From Deltaproteobacteria bacterium (GTDB taxonomy: Bacteria > Bdellovibrionota > JACOXK01): 64,000 bases of DNA. The stretch's first letter is position 1; each line of letters opens with the position of its first letter. Shown one piece after another: positions 7,086 through 15,446 of this stretch. Location: the NCBI GenBank assembly GCA_016186995.1, contig JACPKQ010000005.1, forward strand, positions 6,133 through 70,132, given 5' to 3'. A program made the position numbers and the translations under genes. The notes below the pieces were generated by a model. That model did not search any database. It saw nothing but the letters and a program-made list of their open reading frames with translations, and had not been told where the DNA came from.

Positions 7086-8369
7086 TTAGATTCCCGCTAA
7101 TGGCTCAAGCCTGAGTGCGGGAATGACAAAGGGGGATGGGGCTTTATTAATAAGATTTTCTGAGGTTGTTACTTCTCTCCAAATATCTGGATTTTCCATA
7201 CATAAATAAAGAGGTTGATCATTTCTTTTTTCTAAAATCCACGCCCATATTTTTTGATACATATGAATTCTTATTTTTTTAGGATACCTAAACCTACCAT
7301 CAAGACTTCGAACCATTTCTTGCCCTGCAAGCGGTGACTCACGCCATCTTAACTTCATGATTGTTTTAAGCTCTCTTGTAAGCCTTAAATTACCAAGGCT
7401 GATCCACTCAATTTTTTTAAAATCTATTTTTTGTGCCATATGTTCAATCATATTTCTATAACCTTCTTCCCAATTTTTGTAATAAACAATCGGGTCAAAA
7501 TGAAACCCAATTTTATAACCCCTTTCTAAACACTTTTGAGCGGCCTCTAACCTTTCTGTTAAAGAAGAGGTTCCATGTTCATGGTTTTTTACAATCTCCT
7601 CTGGTGAAAGCGACCACGACACCACAGTTGACCCGCCTGGATTCATTTGAAGTAGGTTTTCAATATTATTTGTTTTTGTTTTAAGTTCTAAAATAACCCC
7701 ACCCCCGTCATTCCCGCGAAGGCGGGAATCTATATCTCTAAAAAAAGGAACGAGGAGTCGAGAAATTCCTGTTATATGATCTAAGGCAAGGCTATCAGCA
7801 TACTCTCCCGTACCAATACGCACAGAAGGTAGCCTCGCTTTCTGAATTCCAGCTTGTGCCAAAGGCTTCGGGCTGGAATGACAGCGATTTTCTAAAACCT
7901 TTTTCACTTTTTGAAGTAATTCTTCTATATTTGCATACACAACCATAGCCTGTTTATTAAGGTAATATTGTAAAAAGCAATATTCACAATCCATGTGACA
8001 ATTTTGTGCAAAAGGAAAAATAAAATAATTACAACACATCATTCCAGGTTTACCTGCTGGGCAATGTTCAAAAACCTCCCCTTTATATTCTTGTATAAGA
8101 AGATGTTTTTTTCCTGTTTCTATCGAGCTTTTTAAACCTATTTCCTGAGGACGATCAATCAGTTCAATTCTGTCATCCCGGAAAACAATGTCACCCTGAA
8201 CGCTTTCCCTGTCACCCTGAGTGCAACGAAGGGTATCATCACGAAGTATATTCTTCGGCTTCGGACATTGTTCAGATAACAAGGAAAAATAAGAAAGAAT
8301 ATTACGAGTCACTTCAGTATCTAAAACTTTTTTCTCAATAAAAATTTTTTCTGGAATAAAAGGTTTCAT
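7086..8369 (-). CDS. Spore photoproduct lyase-like radical SAM protein
   Basis: 427 residues. A radical SAM cluster motif C-x3-C-x2-C (Cys 124, 128, 131, CHMDCEYC) in the context FPFAQNC...FLQYYLN matches the SplB family, which repairs the spore thymine dimer in Firmicutes. A non-sporulating diderm is expected to use it differently; the substrate is unknown. At least four palindromic repeats are translated in frame (about residues 39-66, 162-178 and 212-222, and the C-terminal tail after 414). The 5' end overlaps the gene at 8366 by 4 bp, so the two are coupled. Confidence 0.8.
   Translation of the reverse strand: MKPFIPEKIFIEKKVLDTEVTRNILSYFSLLSEQCPKPKNILRDDTLRCTQGDRESVQGDIVFRDDRIELIDRPQEIGLKSSIETGKKHLLIQEYKGEVFEHCPAGKPGMMCCNYFIFPFAQNCHMDCEYCFLQYYLNKQAMVVYANIEELLQKVKKVLENRCHSSPKPLAQAGIQKARLPSVRIGTGEYADSLALDHITGISRLLVPFFRDIDSRLRGNDGGGVILELKTKTNNIENLLQMNPGGSTVVSWSLSPEEIVKNHEHGTSSLTERLEAAQKCLERGYKIGFHFDPIVYYKNWEEGYRNMIEHMAQKIDFKKIEWISLGNLRLTRELKTIMKLRWRESPLAGQEMVRSLDGRFRYPKKIRIHMYQKIWAWILEKRNDQPLYLCMENPDIWREVTTSENLINKAPSPFVIPALRLEPLAGI
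7090..7124. repeat. Palindromic repeat forming the 3' end of the SplB-like gene
   Basis: ATTCCCGC (7090-7097) and GCGGGAAT (7117-7124). The repeat supplies the last codons and the stop of the SplB-like ORF. Confidence 0.8.
7710..7729. repeat. Palindromic repeat inside the SplB-like gene
   Basis: ATTCCCGC, 4-nt loop, GCGGGAAT, translated in frame ([10 protein letters not shown] on the coding strand). Confidence 0.85.
7846..7879. repeat. Palindromic repeat inside the SplB-like gene
   Basis: ATTCCAGC (7846-7853) and GCTGGAAT (7872-7879), the same subfamily as the copy in truA. Translated in frame. Confidence 0.8.
8172..8256. repeat. Composite repeat inside the 5' part of the SplB-like gene
   Basis: Contains GTCATCCCGG, GTCACCCTGA and a GTGCAACGAAGGGTATC end typical of another dispersed repeat subfamily (compare 29555-29645 and 49780-49852). 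Read through in frame. Confidence 0.65.
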
Positions 8370-9082
8370 GCAAAATCTAAAAGTTTTTGAAAAGAATCCT
8401 GATCTTTTATTTTTTGAAGTGTTTCCAACTTTTTTTCAAAATCCTTTTTACCTTTTATTTTTATTTCAAACTCAAGATAAGCTTCTTCAAAACTCTGTGG
8501 ATCTTTAAGTCGAATCCCTCCATCTAAAAAAATCTGTTTTTTTAAGGTTCTCCACCTTGCTTGTGTTTCTTTTAAATAAGGGTTTTCATATTCAAAAAGC
8601 CTTCTCTGAAAAGTATTTTTGGTAATAGACTCCGGATTGGCTGTGTGTCCCAATTCAGAACTTAAACTTGTTTCATGGAACAAAGATCGAATTATATCTT
8701 TGATTTCTTTTTTCTCCCGCAAAGAAATATCTTCTAAAGACTCAAAATTTTTTTTAAATTCATTTCCATTTAAATTTAACTTTTCAGGCAAGCTCGCTAA
8801 AACATTTTGATTCTCTTCATTTAACCTTGAAAGCCTCACAGCTATCTTTAACGGTAAATCAAAACTCACCACCCATTTTTGAAGATCTTCCGTCACATGA
8901 AGAAGCTCAAGGTGATAATCTAAAACTGTTTCATGCGCCTCACACTTGAGCTTTGGAAGATAATTTTCTATTGTTTCAAGACGCGAAAGCCCATGCTTTT
9001 CAAGCAACCACTTTAAAAGATGTGCTTTTTCAATCACATTGAAAGTGTTGGCAAAAAGCGCTGGATCAATATGATGAGACAT
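8366..9082 (-). CDS. Uncharacterised partner of the SplB-like protein
   Basis: 238 residues, soluble, mainly helical and rich in Leu, Glu and Lys, without signal peptide or membrane segment. No family recognised. It is first in a two-gene unit and overlaps the radical SAM gene by 4 bp (ATGA), so the two proteins are probably made together and may form a complex or act on the same substrate. The minus-strand start is ATG at 9082. Confidence 0.65.
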   Translation of the reverse strand: MSHHIDPALFANTFNVIEKAHLLKWLLEKHGLSRLETIENYLPKLKCEAHETVLDYHLELLHVTEDLQKWVVSFDLPLKIAVRLSRLNEENQNVLASLPEKLNLNGNEFKKNFESLEDISLREKKEIKDIIRSLFHETSLSSELGHTANPESITKNTFQRRLFEYENPYLKETQARWRTLKKQIFLDGGIRLKDPQSFEEAYLEFEIKIKGKKDFEKKLETLQKIKDQDSFQKLLDFA

Positions 9083-9117
9083 AGTCTCTAAACTTAAACT
9101 AGAAGCTTATTTCTTAG

Positions 9118-10644
9118 TCAAGAAAGGTAAAATGAGGCCAGGCCAGTCGAAGGTATTTTTGACAACGTCAGGTTAAAAATACCGAGTCCCGTACGAGTGA
9201 AACGAGATACGGGATCCAGAATTTCTGGATTCCCGCCTTCGCGGGAATGACAAGGAGGTGCTCCTTCGCCTACTAGGTATGTCTTTTGACTGGCAGCTTC
9301 GATCATACCCTCTTTACTTAAGTAGGCGAGAGAATCTGCTGAAATATATTTTCTAATTTCTTCGATAGATTGTGATGAGGCAATCAGTTCTTCTCTTGTT
9401 GGGGTATCAATACCATAAAAACAACTGTGTGTTGTTGGCGGAGAAGAAATACGCATATGAACTTCTTTTGCCCCGTTATCCCGAAGCATTTTTATAATTT
9501 TTCTAGAAGTGGTACCTCTCACCAAAGAATCATCAATAACAATCAATCTTTTTCCTTCAATCACTTTTCTAACAGCATTCAGTTTTACCTTGACACCAAA
9601 ATGCCTGATCGATTGCTGTGGTTCAATAAAAGTTCTTCCAACATAATGGTTTCGAATAATTCCCATGTCATAGGGAATTCCACTCGTCTGTGCATAACCA
9701 ATGGCAGCAGGCACCCCTGAATCAGGAACTGGTATAACCATATCCGCTTCGACAGGGCGTTCCCGTGCCAATCTTTGTCCCATGTTGCGCCTTATTTCAT
9801 AAACATTTTGTCCATAAACTTCACTATCAGGTCGTGCAAAATAAACATATTCAAAAATACAACTTTTTTGTGGGGTTTCAGTAATAGCTTGAATACTATG
9901 AAGACCATCATCGCGTATATCTAAAAGCTCTCCTTTTTCAATTTCACGAATGGATTCTGCTCCGATCAAATCAAACGCACATGTTTCTGAAGCAATCACA
10001 TAAGAATAGGTGACTTCGTTTTTGAGATCCCCGCTATTGCGCTTTGCGCTTCGGGCGGGGATGACATTTGGTAATCTTCCTAAAACAAGAGGCCGAAATC
10101 CGTAAGAATCTCTTGCAACAAGAAGCCCATGTTTTGTCAGTATGATAAGAGAAAAAGCACCCTCCACTTTTTGCAAAGCTTCAATCACTTTTTCTTTAAA
10201 ATTTATTTTTTTTGATTTTGCTATGAGGTGAAGAAAAATTTCAGTATCAGAATGAGATTGAAAAATAGCTCCATCACTTTCTAACTCGTCTCTTAATTTT
10301 TTTGCATTGGTTAAATTACCATTATGTGCAAGCGCCAGAAAACTTCCTTGAAAACTTGCCATAAGAGGTTGTACATCCGCCACATCATGTGCCTGCGTGG
10401 TTGAGTAACGAACATGCCCAATAGAAGCAAGCCCCTTTAGCTTTCTTAAGGATTCTTCATCAAAATTATCTGCAACAAGCCCCTTACCTTTTTTAAGCAC
10501 CAGTTCATTATTATGGAGAGAAACAATGCCACACCCTTCTTGACCTCTGTGCTGAAGCGCATAAAGCCCAAGATAAGTCATATTGGAAGCTTCGGTATGA
10601 TTCCAAATACCAAAAACGCCACATTCTTCTTTAAATTTATCCAT
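9118..10644 (-). CDS. purF: Amidophosphoribosyltransferase PurF
   Basis: First committed step of purine synthesis (PRPP plus glutamine to phosphoribosylamine). The ATG at 10644 is preferred because the protein then begins [12 protein letters not shown]; PurF is normally processed to expose the catalytic Cys (here Cys 8). The open frame continues 20 codons upstream into the 3' end of purL. The glutaminase domain is followed by the PRPP motif [12 protein letters not shown]. Two palindromic repeats are translated: one inside (10027-10062) and one forming the C-terminus (from CHSREGGNP). The start overlaps the purL stop by 8 bp. Last pur gene of the operon. Confidence 0.92.
   Translation of the reverse strand: MDKFKEECGVFGIWNHTEASNMTYLGLYALQHRGQEGCGIVSLHNNELVLKKGKGLVADNFDEESLRKLKGLASIGHVRYSTTQAHDVADVQPLMASFQGSFLALAHNGNLTNAKKLRDELESDGAIFQSHSDTEIFLHLIAKSKKINFKEKVIEALQKVEGAFSLIILTKHGLLVARDSYGFRPLVLGRLPNVIPARSAKRNSGDLKNEVTYSYVIASETCAFDLIGAESIREIEKGELLDIRDDGLHSIQAITETPQKSCIFEYVYFARPDSEVYGQNVYEIRRNMGQRLARERPVEADMVIPVPDSGVPAAIGYAQTSGIPYDMGIIRNHYVGRTFIEPQQSIRHFGVKVKLNAVRKVIEGKRLIVIDDSLVRGTTSRKIIKMLRDNGAKEVHMRISSPPTTHSCFYGIDTPTREELIASSQSIEEIRKYISADSLAYLSKEGMIEAASQKTYLVGEGAPPCHSREGGNPEILDPVSRFTRTGLGIFNLTLSKIPSTGLASFYLS
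9183..9262. repeat. Palindromic repeats encoding the PurF C-terminus
   Basis: ATTCCCGC (9229-9236) and GCGGGAAT (9241-9248), preceded by a second inverted segment (GAGTCCCGTACGAG...GATACGGGATC). Together they supply the last ~40 codons region of purF. Confidence 0.8.
10027..10062. repeat. Palindromic repeat inside purF
   Basis: ATCCCCGC (10027-10034) and GCGGGGAT (10055-10062), translated in frame between two conserved PurF blocks. Confidence 0.85.
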
Positions 10645-12304
10645 GGATGAGTCCAACCATAACGATAAGGGGTGTTGGCAAAATACTTTTTCCATTGGTT
10701 TCATTATAAAAACTTACATTCCCACTCACAACCGGCACATTCATCTTGCGGCAGGCCTCACTCATTCCTAAAACAGTTTGCTCAAACTGCCACATAATTT
10801 CTGGATTTTCTGGACTTCCAAAATTAAGACAATCGGTGAGCGCTAGAGGAATAGCCCCCACACTGGCCAATTTTTCAACGGCTTTCAACACAATATATTT
10901 GCCTCCTTCAAATGGATTTAAATAAGTCAGGTATTCTGCTGAACCCATGGCCAGAGCTAAAATACTCCCGTTTTCCCTTACCCGGATTAAAGGTACGTCA
11001 TGATAACAAACAAGTGTGTTTGTACCCACCATAGAATCATACTGCTCCATAATGGAGGCTTTTGTCATCGCGAGGTTTTCGGTAGAAAACCGTGGCGATC
11101 TCATCACCTTCGGTGATGGGATTGCTTCGCTACCGCTCGCAATGACAGATGATGAAGGCGTATAGCTTTTTCGAGGGCGTTCATAAAGAGGAGCACCTGA
11201 AACAAGAGGCTCTACAGGAATTTCTCCAATCTCCTCACCTTTCCATTCAATTTTTACATAAGGAGAATCAATAACCTCTCCTATAACAACAGCATCTAAA
11301 TCCCATTTTGAAAAAAGTTTTTTTGTTTCTTCTTCAAATCCTTTTTTTACACAAAGAAGCATACGTTCTTGTGATTCACTCATCATCACTTCTACTGGCG
11401 TCATATTTTTTGCTCTTAAAGGAACCTTTGAAAGATTGATTTTAACGCCACTTTGAGCCCGATCTGCCATCTCAAATGTTGAGCACGTAAGCCCTGCAGC
11501 ACCCATGTCTTGAATACCAACAATGTAATCTGTTTGCATAGCTTCAAGACAAGCCTCTAATAGAAGTTTCTCCATAAAAGGATCACCCACTTGAACCGTA
11601 GGTTTTTTCTCATAAGCTTCGTCATCAAATTCAGCTGAGGCCATAATAGCCCCGCCAATACCATCGCGCCCTGTTTTAGCACCTACATACATAATAGAGT
11701 TTCCAATACCCGAAGCATTGCCTAAAAAGATTTTATCTTTTTTGACAATTCCAATATTAAAGGCATTCACAAGTGGGTTATGTTCATAAGAAGGATCAAA
11801 AAATACATCGGTTCCAACTGTTGGAACACCCATGCAATTTCCATAATCGCCAATCCCCTTCACAACCCTTGAAATAAGATATTTTGTTTTTGCACTCTCT
11901 GGGTTTCCAAATCGAAGCATGTTAAGGGAAGCAACGGGTCTTGCACCCATTGTAAAAACATCTCTTAAGATACCCCCCACCCCTGTGGCAGCGCCTTGAT
12001 AAGGCTCTAAATAAGAGGGGTGATTATGACTTTCCATTTTAAAACAAGCAGCCCACCCACCCCCAATATCGACGATGCCTGCGTTTTCTCCGGGCCCTTG
12101 AATCACGTTTGGCCCCGTGGTTGGAAAATTTTTTAGAATATTTTTAGAGCTTTTATAAGAACAATGTTCGCTCCACATAGCAGAAAAAAGAGATGTTTCT
12201 AAATCTGTGGGGTCTCTTTTAAGGTAATCTTTAATAAGGTCATACTCATATTCAGTGAGGCCCAATTTTTTAGCTAAAGCTAGATTCCCGCCCAGATTTT
12301 TCAT
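10637..12304 (-). CDS. purL: Phosphoribosylformylglycinamidine synthase PurL, C-terminally truncated
   Basis: 555 residues; small-type PurL is usually about 720-750. The protein makes FGAM from FGAR with PurQ and PurS. Conserved blocks are present from the N-terminus ([25 protein letters not shown]) to [12 protein letters not shown] and [11 protein letters not shown]. The frame then stops exactly where purF begins, removing most of the second AIRS C-terminal domain. Residues about 385-412 come from an in-frame repeat. The start overlaps purQ by 4 bp. A deletion fusing the gene to purF, or an assembly artefact, would explain this; function may be lost. Confidence 0.9.
   Translation of the reverse strand: MKNLGGNLALAKKLGLTEYEYDLIKDYLKRDPTDLETSLFSAMWSEHCSYKSSKNILKNFPTTGPNVIQGPGENAGIVDIGGGWAACFKMESHNHPSYLEPYQGAATGVGGILRDVFTMGARPVASLNMLRFGNPESAKTKYLISRVVKGIGDYGNCMGVPTVGTDVFFDPSYEHNPLVNAFNIGIVKKDKIFLGNASGIGNSIMYVGAKTGRDGIGGAIMASAEFDDEAYEKKPTVQVGDPFMEKLLLEACLEAMQTDYIVGIQDMGAAGLTCSTFEMADRAQSGVKINLSKVPLRAKNMTPVEVMMSESQERMLLCVKKGFEEETKKLFSKWDLDAVVIGEVIDSPYVKIEWKGEEIGEIPVEPLVSGAPLYERPRKSYTPSSSVIASGSEAIPSPKVMRSPRFSTENLAMTKASIMEQYDSMVGTNTLVCYHDVPLIRVRENGSILALAMGSAEYLTYLNPFEGGKYIVLKAVEKLASVGAIPLALTDCLNFGSPENPEIMWQFEQTVLGMSEACRKMNVPVVSGNVSFYNETNGKSILPTPLIVMVGLIHG
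11065..11145. repeat. Composite palindromic repeat inside purL
   Basis: GTCATCGCGAGG... to ...CTCGCAATGAC with internal inverted segments (GGTTTTC/GAAAACC, ATCACC/GGTGAT). Translated in frame. Confidence 0.85.
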
Positions 12305-12978
12305 AGTACTGACTCCAATAAAACCCTTCCATCCTCTGAACCTAAAATACTTTCACAAGCCCTTTCTGGATGGGGCATAAGCCCTAAAATATTTTTATTT
12401 TTATTATAAACACCTGCAATGTTTGAAACAGATCCATTAGGATTACTTGTTTCTAAAACTTCTCCTTTTTCATCACAATAACGAAAAGCTATTTGATCAT
12501 TGTCTTCTAATTCTTTTAATTTTTCTTGAGTCACAAAATAATTCCCCTCTCCATGGGCAATGGGCATTTTTAAAACTTTATTTTTTTCTGTATTGTGTGA
12601 CCACACACCTTGAGTTGTTTGTGATTTCACCCACACTTGTTTGCACATAAATTTCAATGTTTTATTTTTCATGAGCGTTCCTTCCAAAAGCCCGGCCTCA
12701 GTTAAAACTTGAAACCCGTTGCAAATACCCATAACGGGATGGCCTTTGTTTGCAAAAGAAATAACTTCTTCCATCACAGGAGAAAACCTGGCCATGGCAC
12801 CACAACGCAAATAATCGCCATAAGAAAAACCACCTGGTAAAACAACCACATCAACATTTTTAAGATTTCGTTCTTTGTGCCATAAAAACTCGACTTCACA
12901 CTTTAAAATATTTTTAAGCGCAAAGTAAGCATCGTAGTCACAATTCGAAGCTGGAAAAACAACAACGCCCCATTTCAT
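12301..12978 (-). CDS. purQ: FGAM synthase glutaminase subunit PurQ
   Basis: 225 residues, class I glutamine amidotransferase. The nucleophile Cys is in [10 protein letters not shown] (about residue 86), and the His/Glu of the triad is in [10 protein letters not shown] near the C-terminus. It supplies ammonia to PurL in a complex with PurS. Length is normal. It overlaps purS by 4 bp and purL by 4 bp, so the three subunits are translationally coupled. Confidence 0.95.
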   Translation of the reverse strand: MKWGVVVFPASNCDYDAYFALKNILKCEVEFLWHKERNLKNVDVVVLPGGFSYGDYLRCGAMARFSPVMEEVISFANKGHPVMGICNGFQVLTEAGLLEGTLMKNKTLKFMCKQVWVKSQTTQGVWSHNTEKNKVLKMPIAHGEGNYFVTQEKLKELEDNDQIAFRYCDEKGEVLETSNPNGSVSNIAGVYNKNKNILGLMPHPERACESILGSEDGRVLLESVL

Positions 12979-13214
12979 ACGATCTCGATCCTGTAATCTT
13001 CAATCACAGTGTTTGCTAAAAGTTTCTGACACATTTCTTGAACCAAAGAAGTAGATGTTTCTCTATCTTGAGATTCAAGTTCAAGCTCGATCATCTTCCC
13101 TACTCGCGCATCTTTCACATTGTGATAACCTAAAGTCTTAAGTCCACCGACCACTGCGTTTCCTTGAGGATCTAAAACTTCTTCCTTAAGTGTAATAAAA
13201 ACACGTGCTTTCAT
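12975..13214 (-). CDS. purS: FGAM synthase subunit PurS
   Basis: 79 residues from the ATG at 13214, which is preceded by AAGGGG at good spacing. The open frame extends 35 codons further, but that part is repeat-derived. The sequence MKARVFITLKEEVLDPQGNA and LGY.NV.DARVGK fits PurS, the small dimer that bridges PurL and PurQ. Overlaps purQ by 4 bp. Confidence 0.92.
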   Translation of the reverse strand: MKARVFITLKEEVLDPQGNAVVGGLKTLGYHNVKDARVGKMIELELESQDRETSTSLVQEMCQKLLANTVIEDYRIEIV

Positions 13215-13248
13215 AATTAACCCCTTTGTCATTGTGAACATTTTCCTT

Positions 13249-13336
13249 GTCATTCTGAGTGGTCCCTCTGTCATCCTGAGGCGCAGCCGAAGGATATAGT
13301 TTATGATTATACCCTTCACTTCGTTCAGGGTGACAG
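13249..13336. repeat. Dispersed repeat between purC and purS
   Basis: GTCATTCTGAGT...GTCATCCTGAGGCG...TTCGTTCAGGGTGACAG: two related half-elements in tandem, the same subfamily as 29555-29645. Confidence 0.75.
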
Positions 13337-13349
13337 AAAAGACAAAAAT

Positions 13350-13703
13350 CTATAATACCGCCTCCATGCGATGAAATACTTCTTCATAAGATTCTGTGAT
13401 TTTTCCTAAATCTCTCCTGAAACGGTCTTTATCTAATTTTTCACCTGTTTCACTATCCCAAAAACGACAACTGTCTGGAGAAATTTCATCAGCTAAAATA
13501 ATTCTTCCATCTTCTGTTCTTCCAAACTCTATTTTAAAATCTACTAAAATAATCTGACACTTTAAGAAAAACTCTTTTAAAATTTTATTAATCTTAAAAG
13601 CCATTTCTCTGAGCACTTCCATTTCTTCTGGGGCTGCTAGTTGCAATGCATAAACATGTTCTTCTGGCATGAGAGGATCACCCAAAGCATCATTTTTATA
13701 CAA
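13350..13703 (-). pseudogene. purC: PurC C-terminal fragment (frameshifted SAICAR synthetase)
   Basis: 117 codons covering the C-terminal half of PurC: YKNDALGDP, VDFKIEFG, LADEISPDSCRFWD and DKDRFRRDLG are all conserved. It is in a different frame from the N-terminal half and would need the TTG at 13703, which overlaps the N-terminal frame by 8 bp. PurC makes SAICAR in purine synthesis. The family normally continues PI..E-F-Y-KNDALGD; here about 8 bases appear to be missing at the junction. Either a real lesion, a split gene rescued by reinitiation, or an assembly error. Confidence 0.85.
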
Positions 13704-14046
13704 TAATAGGGGTTGCTAATATGCCACCTTCTGTAAGGCCGTATCTTTTTGCAAAGCTTCCTGCAATGCGATTTCTTACAATCACTTCCAAAGGAATGAT
13801 TCGAACTTTTTTGGCCACCATTTCACGATCTGAAATTTTTTTTATAAAGTGACTAGGCACACCCTTTGTTTCTAAAAGTTGAAATAGTAGACTTGAAATT
13901 TTATTATTGAGAATACCCTTGTTTTCTAACACCGCTTTTTTCTGATTATTAAAGGCTGTCGCATCATCTTTAAAATAAATGATATATTCTTCTGGATTTT
14001 GAGTTTTGTAGACGATTTTAGCCTTACCTTCGTATATTTTCTGCAT
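13696..14046 (-). pseudogene. purC: PurC N-terminal fragment (frameshifted SAICAR synthetase)
   Basis: 116 codons covering the N-terminal half: MQKIYEGKAKIVY, FKDDATAFNN, PLEVIVRNRIAGSFAKRYG. The frame ends in a stop (GTA TAA) just after LATPII, where intact PurC enters the KNDALGDP motif found in the other frame. Both halves remain well conserved, so the break is recent or artefactual. It is the second gene of the operon, 24 bp after purB. Confidence 0.87.
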
Positions 14047-14070
14047 TTAAAACCTCCATTAAAATATCGT

Positions 14071-15366
14071 TCATGAGTTAAAAACCCTCTTAAAAGTTTG
14101 ATCTACTTCCTGAACATAAAGTTTTGGGTTAAAAGAATCTTCAATCTCCTTAGTTTTTAAAATTTTATGAATATCTTTGTCTTTCAGCACAAGTTCCTTG
14201 AAGTTTTTTCCATTTTCATAGGCTGAAAGTGCGTTTCTTTGGATAAGTGTATAAGCCTTTTCTCGAACTGCACCTTTTTCAATAAGTTTTAATAAAAGTT
14301 TTTGAGAATAAATAAGCCCTTTTGTTTGATTTAAGTTTTCAAGCATTTTTTCTTCTTTCACAACAAGGTTTTTAACCACGGATGAAATACGGACAAGCAT
14401 AAAGTCAACAAGTGTAGTTGCATCTTCCGCAATCACTCTTTCCACAGAAGAATGACTTATATCTCTTTCATGCCATAAAGCCATGTTTTCTAAAGAAGCA
14501 GAAGCATAACTTCTGACAAGCCTTGCAAGCCCTGTTAAGTTTTCAGAAAGAATGGGATTTTTTTTATGAGGCATACTTGAAGAACCCTTTTGCCCACGAC
14601 TGAAATTTTCTTCTACCTCCCCTACTTCTGTTCTTTGAAGATGTCGTACTTCAACAGCAATTTTTTCAATAGTTCCAGCTAGAATGGCAAGGGTTGAAAA
14701 ATATTCTGCATGACGATCTCTTTGAATGACTTGTGTTGTAATAGGATCTTCAACCAATCCTAGTTTTTTGCACACATGCTTTTCAATACGAGAAGATAAA
14801 TGTGCGTAGGTTCCAACAGCTCCAGAAATTTTTCCAACTGAAATATTGTGAATAGCTCTTTCAAGCCGTTTTTTATTTCTTTTCATTTCTTCATACCAAA
14901 GAGCACATTTTAAACCAAAAGTAGTCGGTTCAGCATGAATTCCATGAGAACGCCCAATCATAAGTGTGTTTTTGTATTGAAAGGCTTTGTCTTTAAGCAC
15001 TTTAAGAAAATTTTCTACTTCTTTTAAAATATTTTTACCTGCATCACGTAATCTTAAAGATAAAGAAGTGTCTAAAACATCTGAAGAAGTCACACCGTAA
15101 TGAAAAAATCTTCCTTCTTCTCCAAGTCTTTTTGAAACAACCGTTACAAAAGAAGCAACGTCATGTTTTGATTTTTTTTCTTCTTCTAGAATTTCGCCAA
15201 CTGTAAAGTCTGCTTTTTTTTGGATAGAAGAAAGCTCTTTGTGGGTGATGATGCCTTCCTGAAACAACGCTTCGCAGATGGCAAGTTCAACTTCAAGCCA
15301 AGATCGATATTTATTTTCTTCACTCCAGAAAAGAGACATCCCTTCTCTCTGGTAACGAGAAATCAT
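14071..15366 (-). CDS. purB: Adenylosuccinate lyase PurB
   Basis: 431 residues. Acts twice in purine metabolism (SAICAR to AICAR, adenylosuccinate to AMP). The fumarase/aspartase signature is GSSSMPHKKNP (about residue 260); the GRSHGIHAEPTTFG and TSSDVLDTS blocks are present and length is normal. The ATG at 15366 is preceded by AAGGA. First gene of the operon, directly behind the promoter at 15404-15432. Confidence 0.95.
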   Translation of the reverse strand: MISRYQREGMSLFWSEENKYRSWLEVELAICEALFQEGIITHKELSSIQKKADFTVGEILEEEKKSKHDVASFVTVVSKRLGEEGRFFHYGVTSSDVLDTSLSLRLRDAGKNILKEVENFLKVLKDKAFQYKNTLMIGRSHGIHAEPTTFGLKCALWYEEMKRNKKRLERAIHNISVGKISGAVGTYAHLSSRIEKHVCKKLGLVEDPITTQVIQRDRHAEYFSTLAILAGTIEKIAVEVRHLQRTEVGEVEENFSRGQKGSSSMPHKKNPILSENLTGLARLVRSYASASLENMALWHERDISHSSVERVIAEDATTLVDFMLVRISSVVKNLVVKEEKMLENLNQTKGLIYSQKLLLKLIEKGAVREKAYTLIQRNALSAYENGKNFKELVLKDKDIHKILKTKEIEDSFNPKLYVQEVDQTFKRVFNS

Positions 15367-15403
15367 AATATTCCTTTTAATTTAAGGGGTTAACGATGGT
15401 TTT

Positions 15404-15432
15404 CTTATACTTTAAAAAACGCCTTCTGGCAA
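15404..15432 (-). promoter_or_regulatory. Sigma70-type promoter of the pur operon
   Basis: On the minus strand TTGCCA (15427-15432), a 17-bp spacer and TATAAG (15404-15409). The leader to purB is about 30 nt and contains an AAGGA site. Confidence 0.65.
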
Positions 15433-15446
15433 TAAGCTGATTTTAT

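Noticed and set aside
13690-13710. Programmed frameshift to rescue PurC
   Set aside because: The shift is +1 with no slippery heptamer, and about three conserved codons are missing as well, so a small deletion is the simpler reading.
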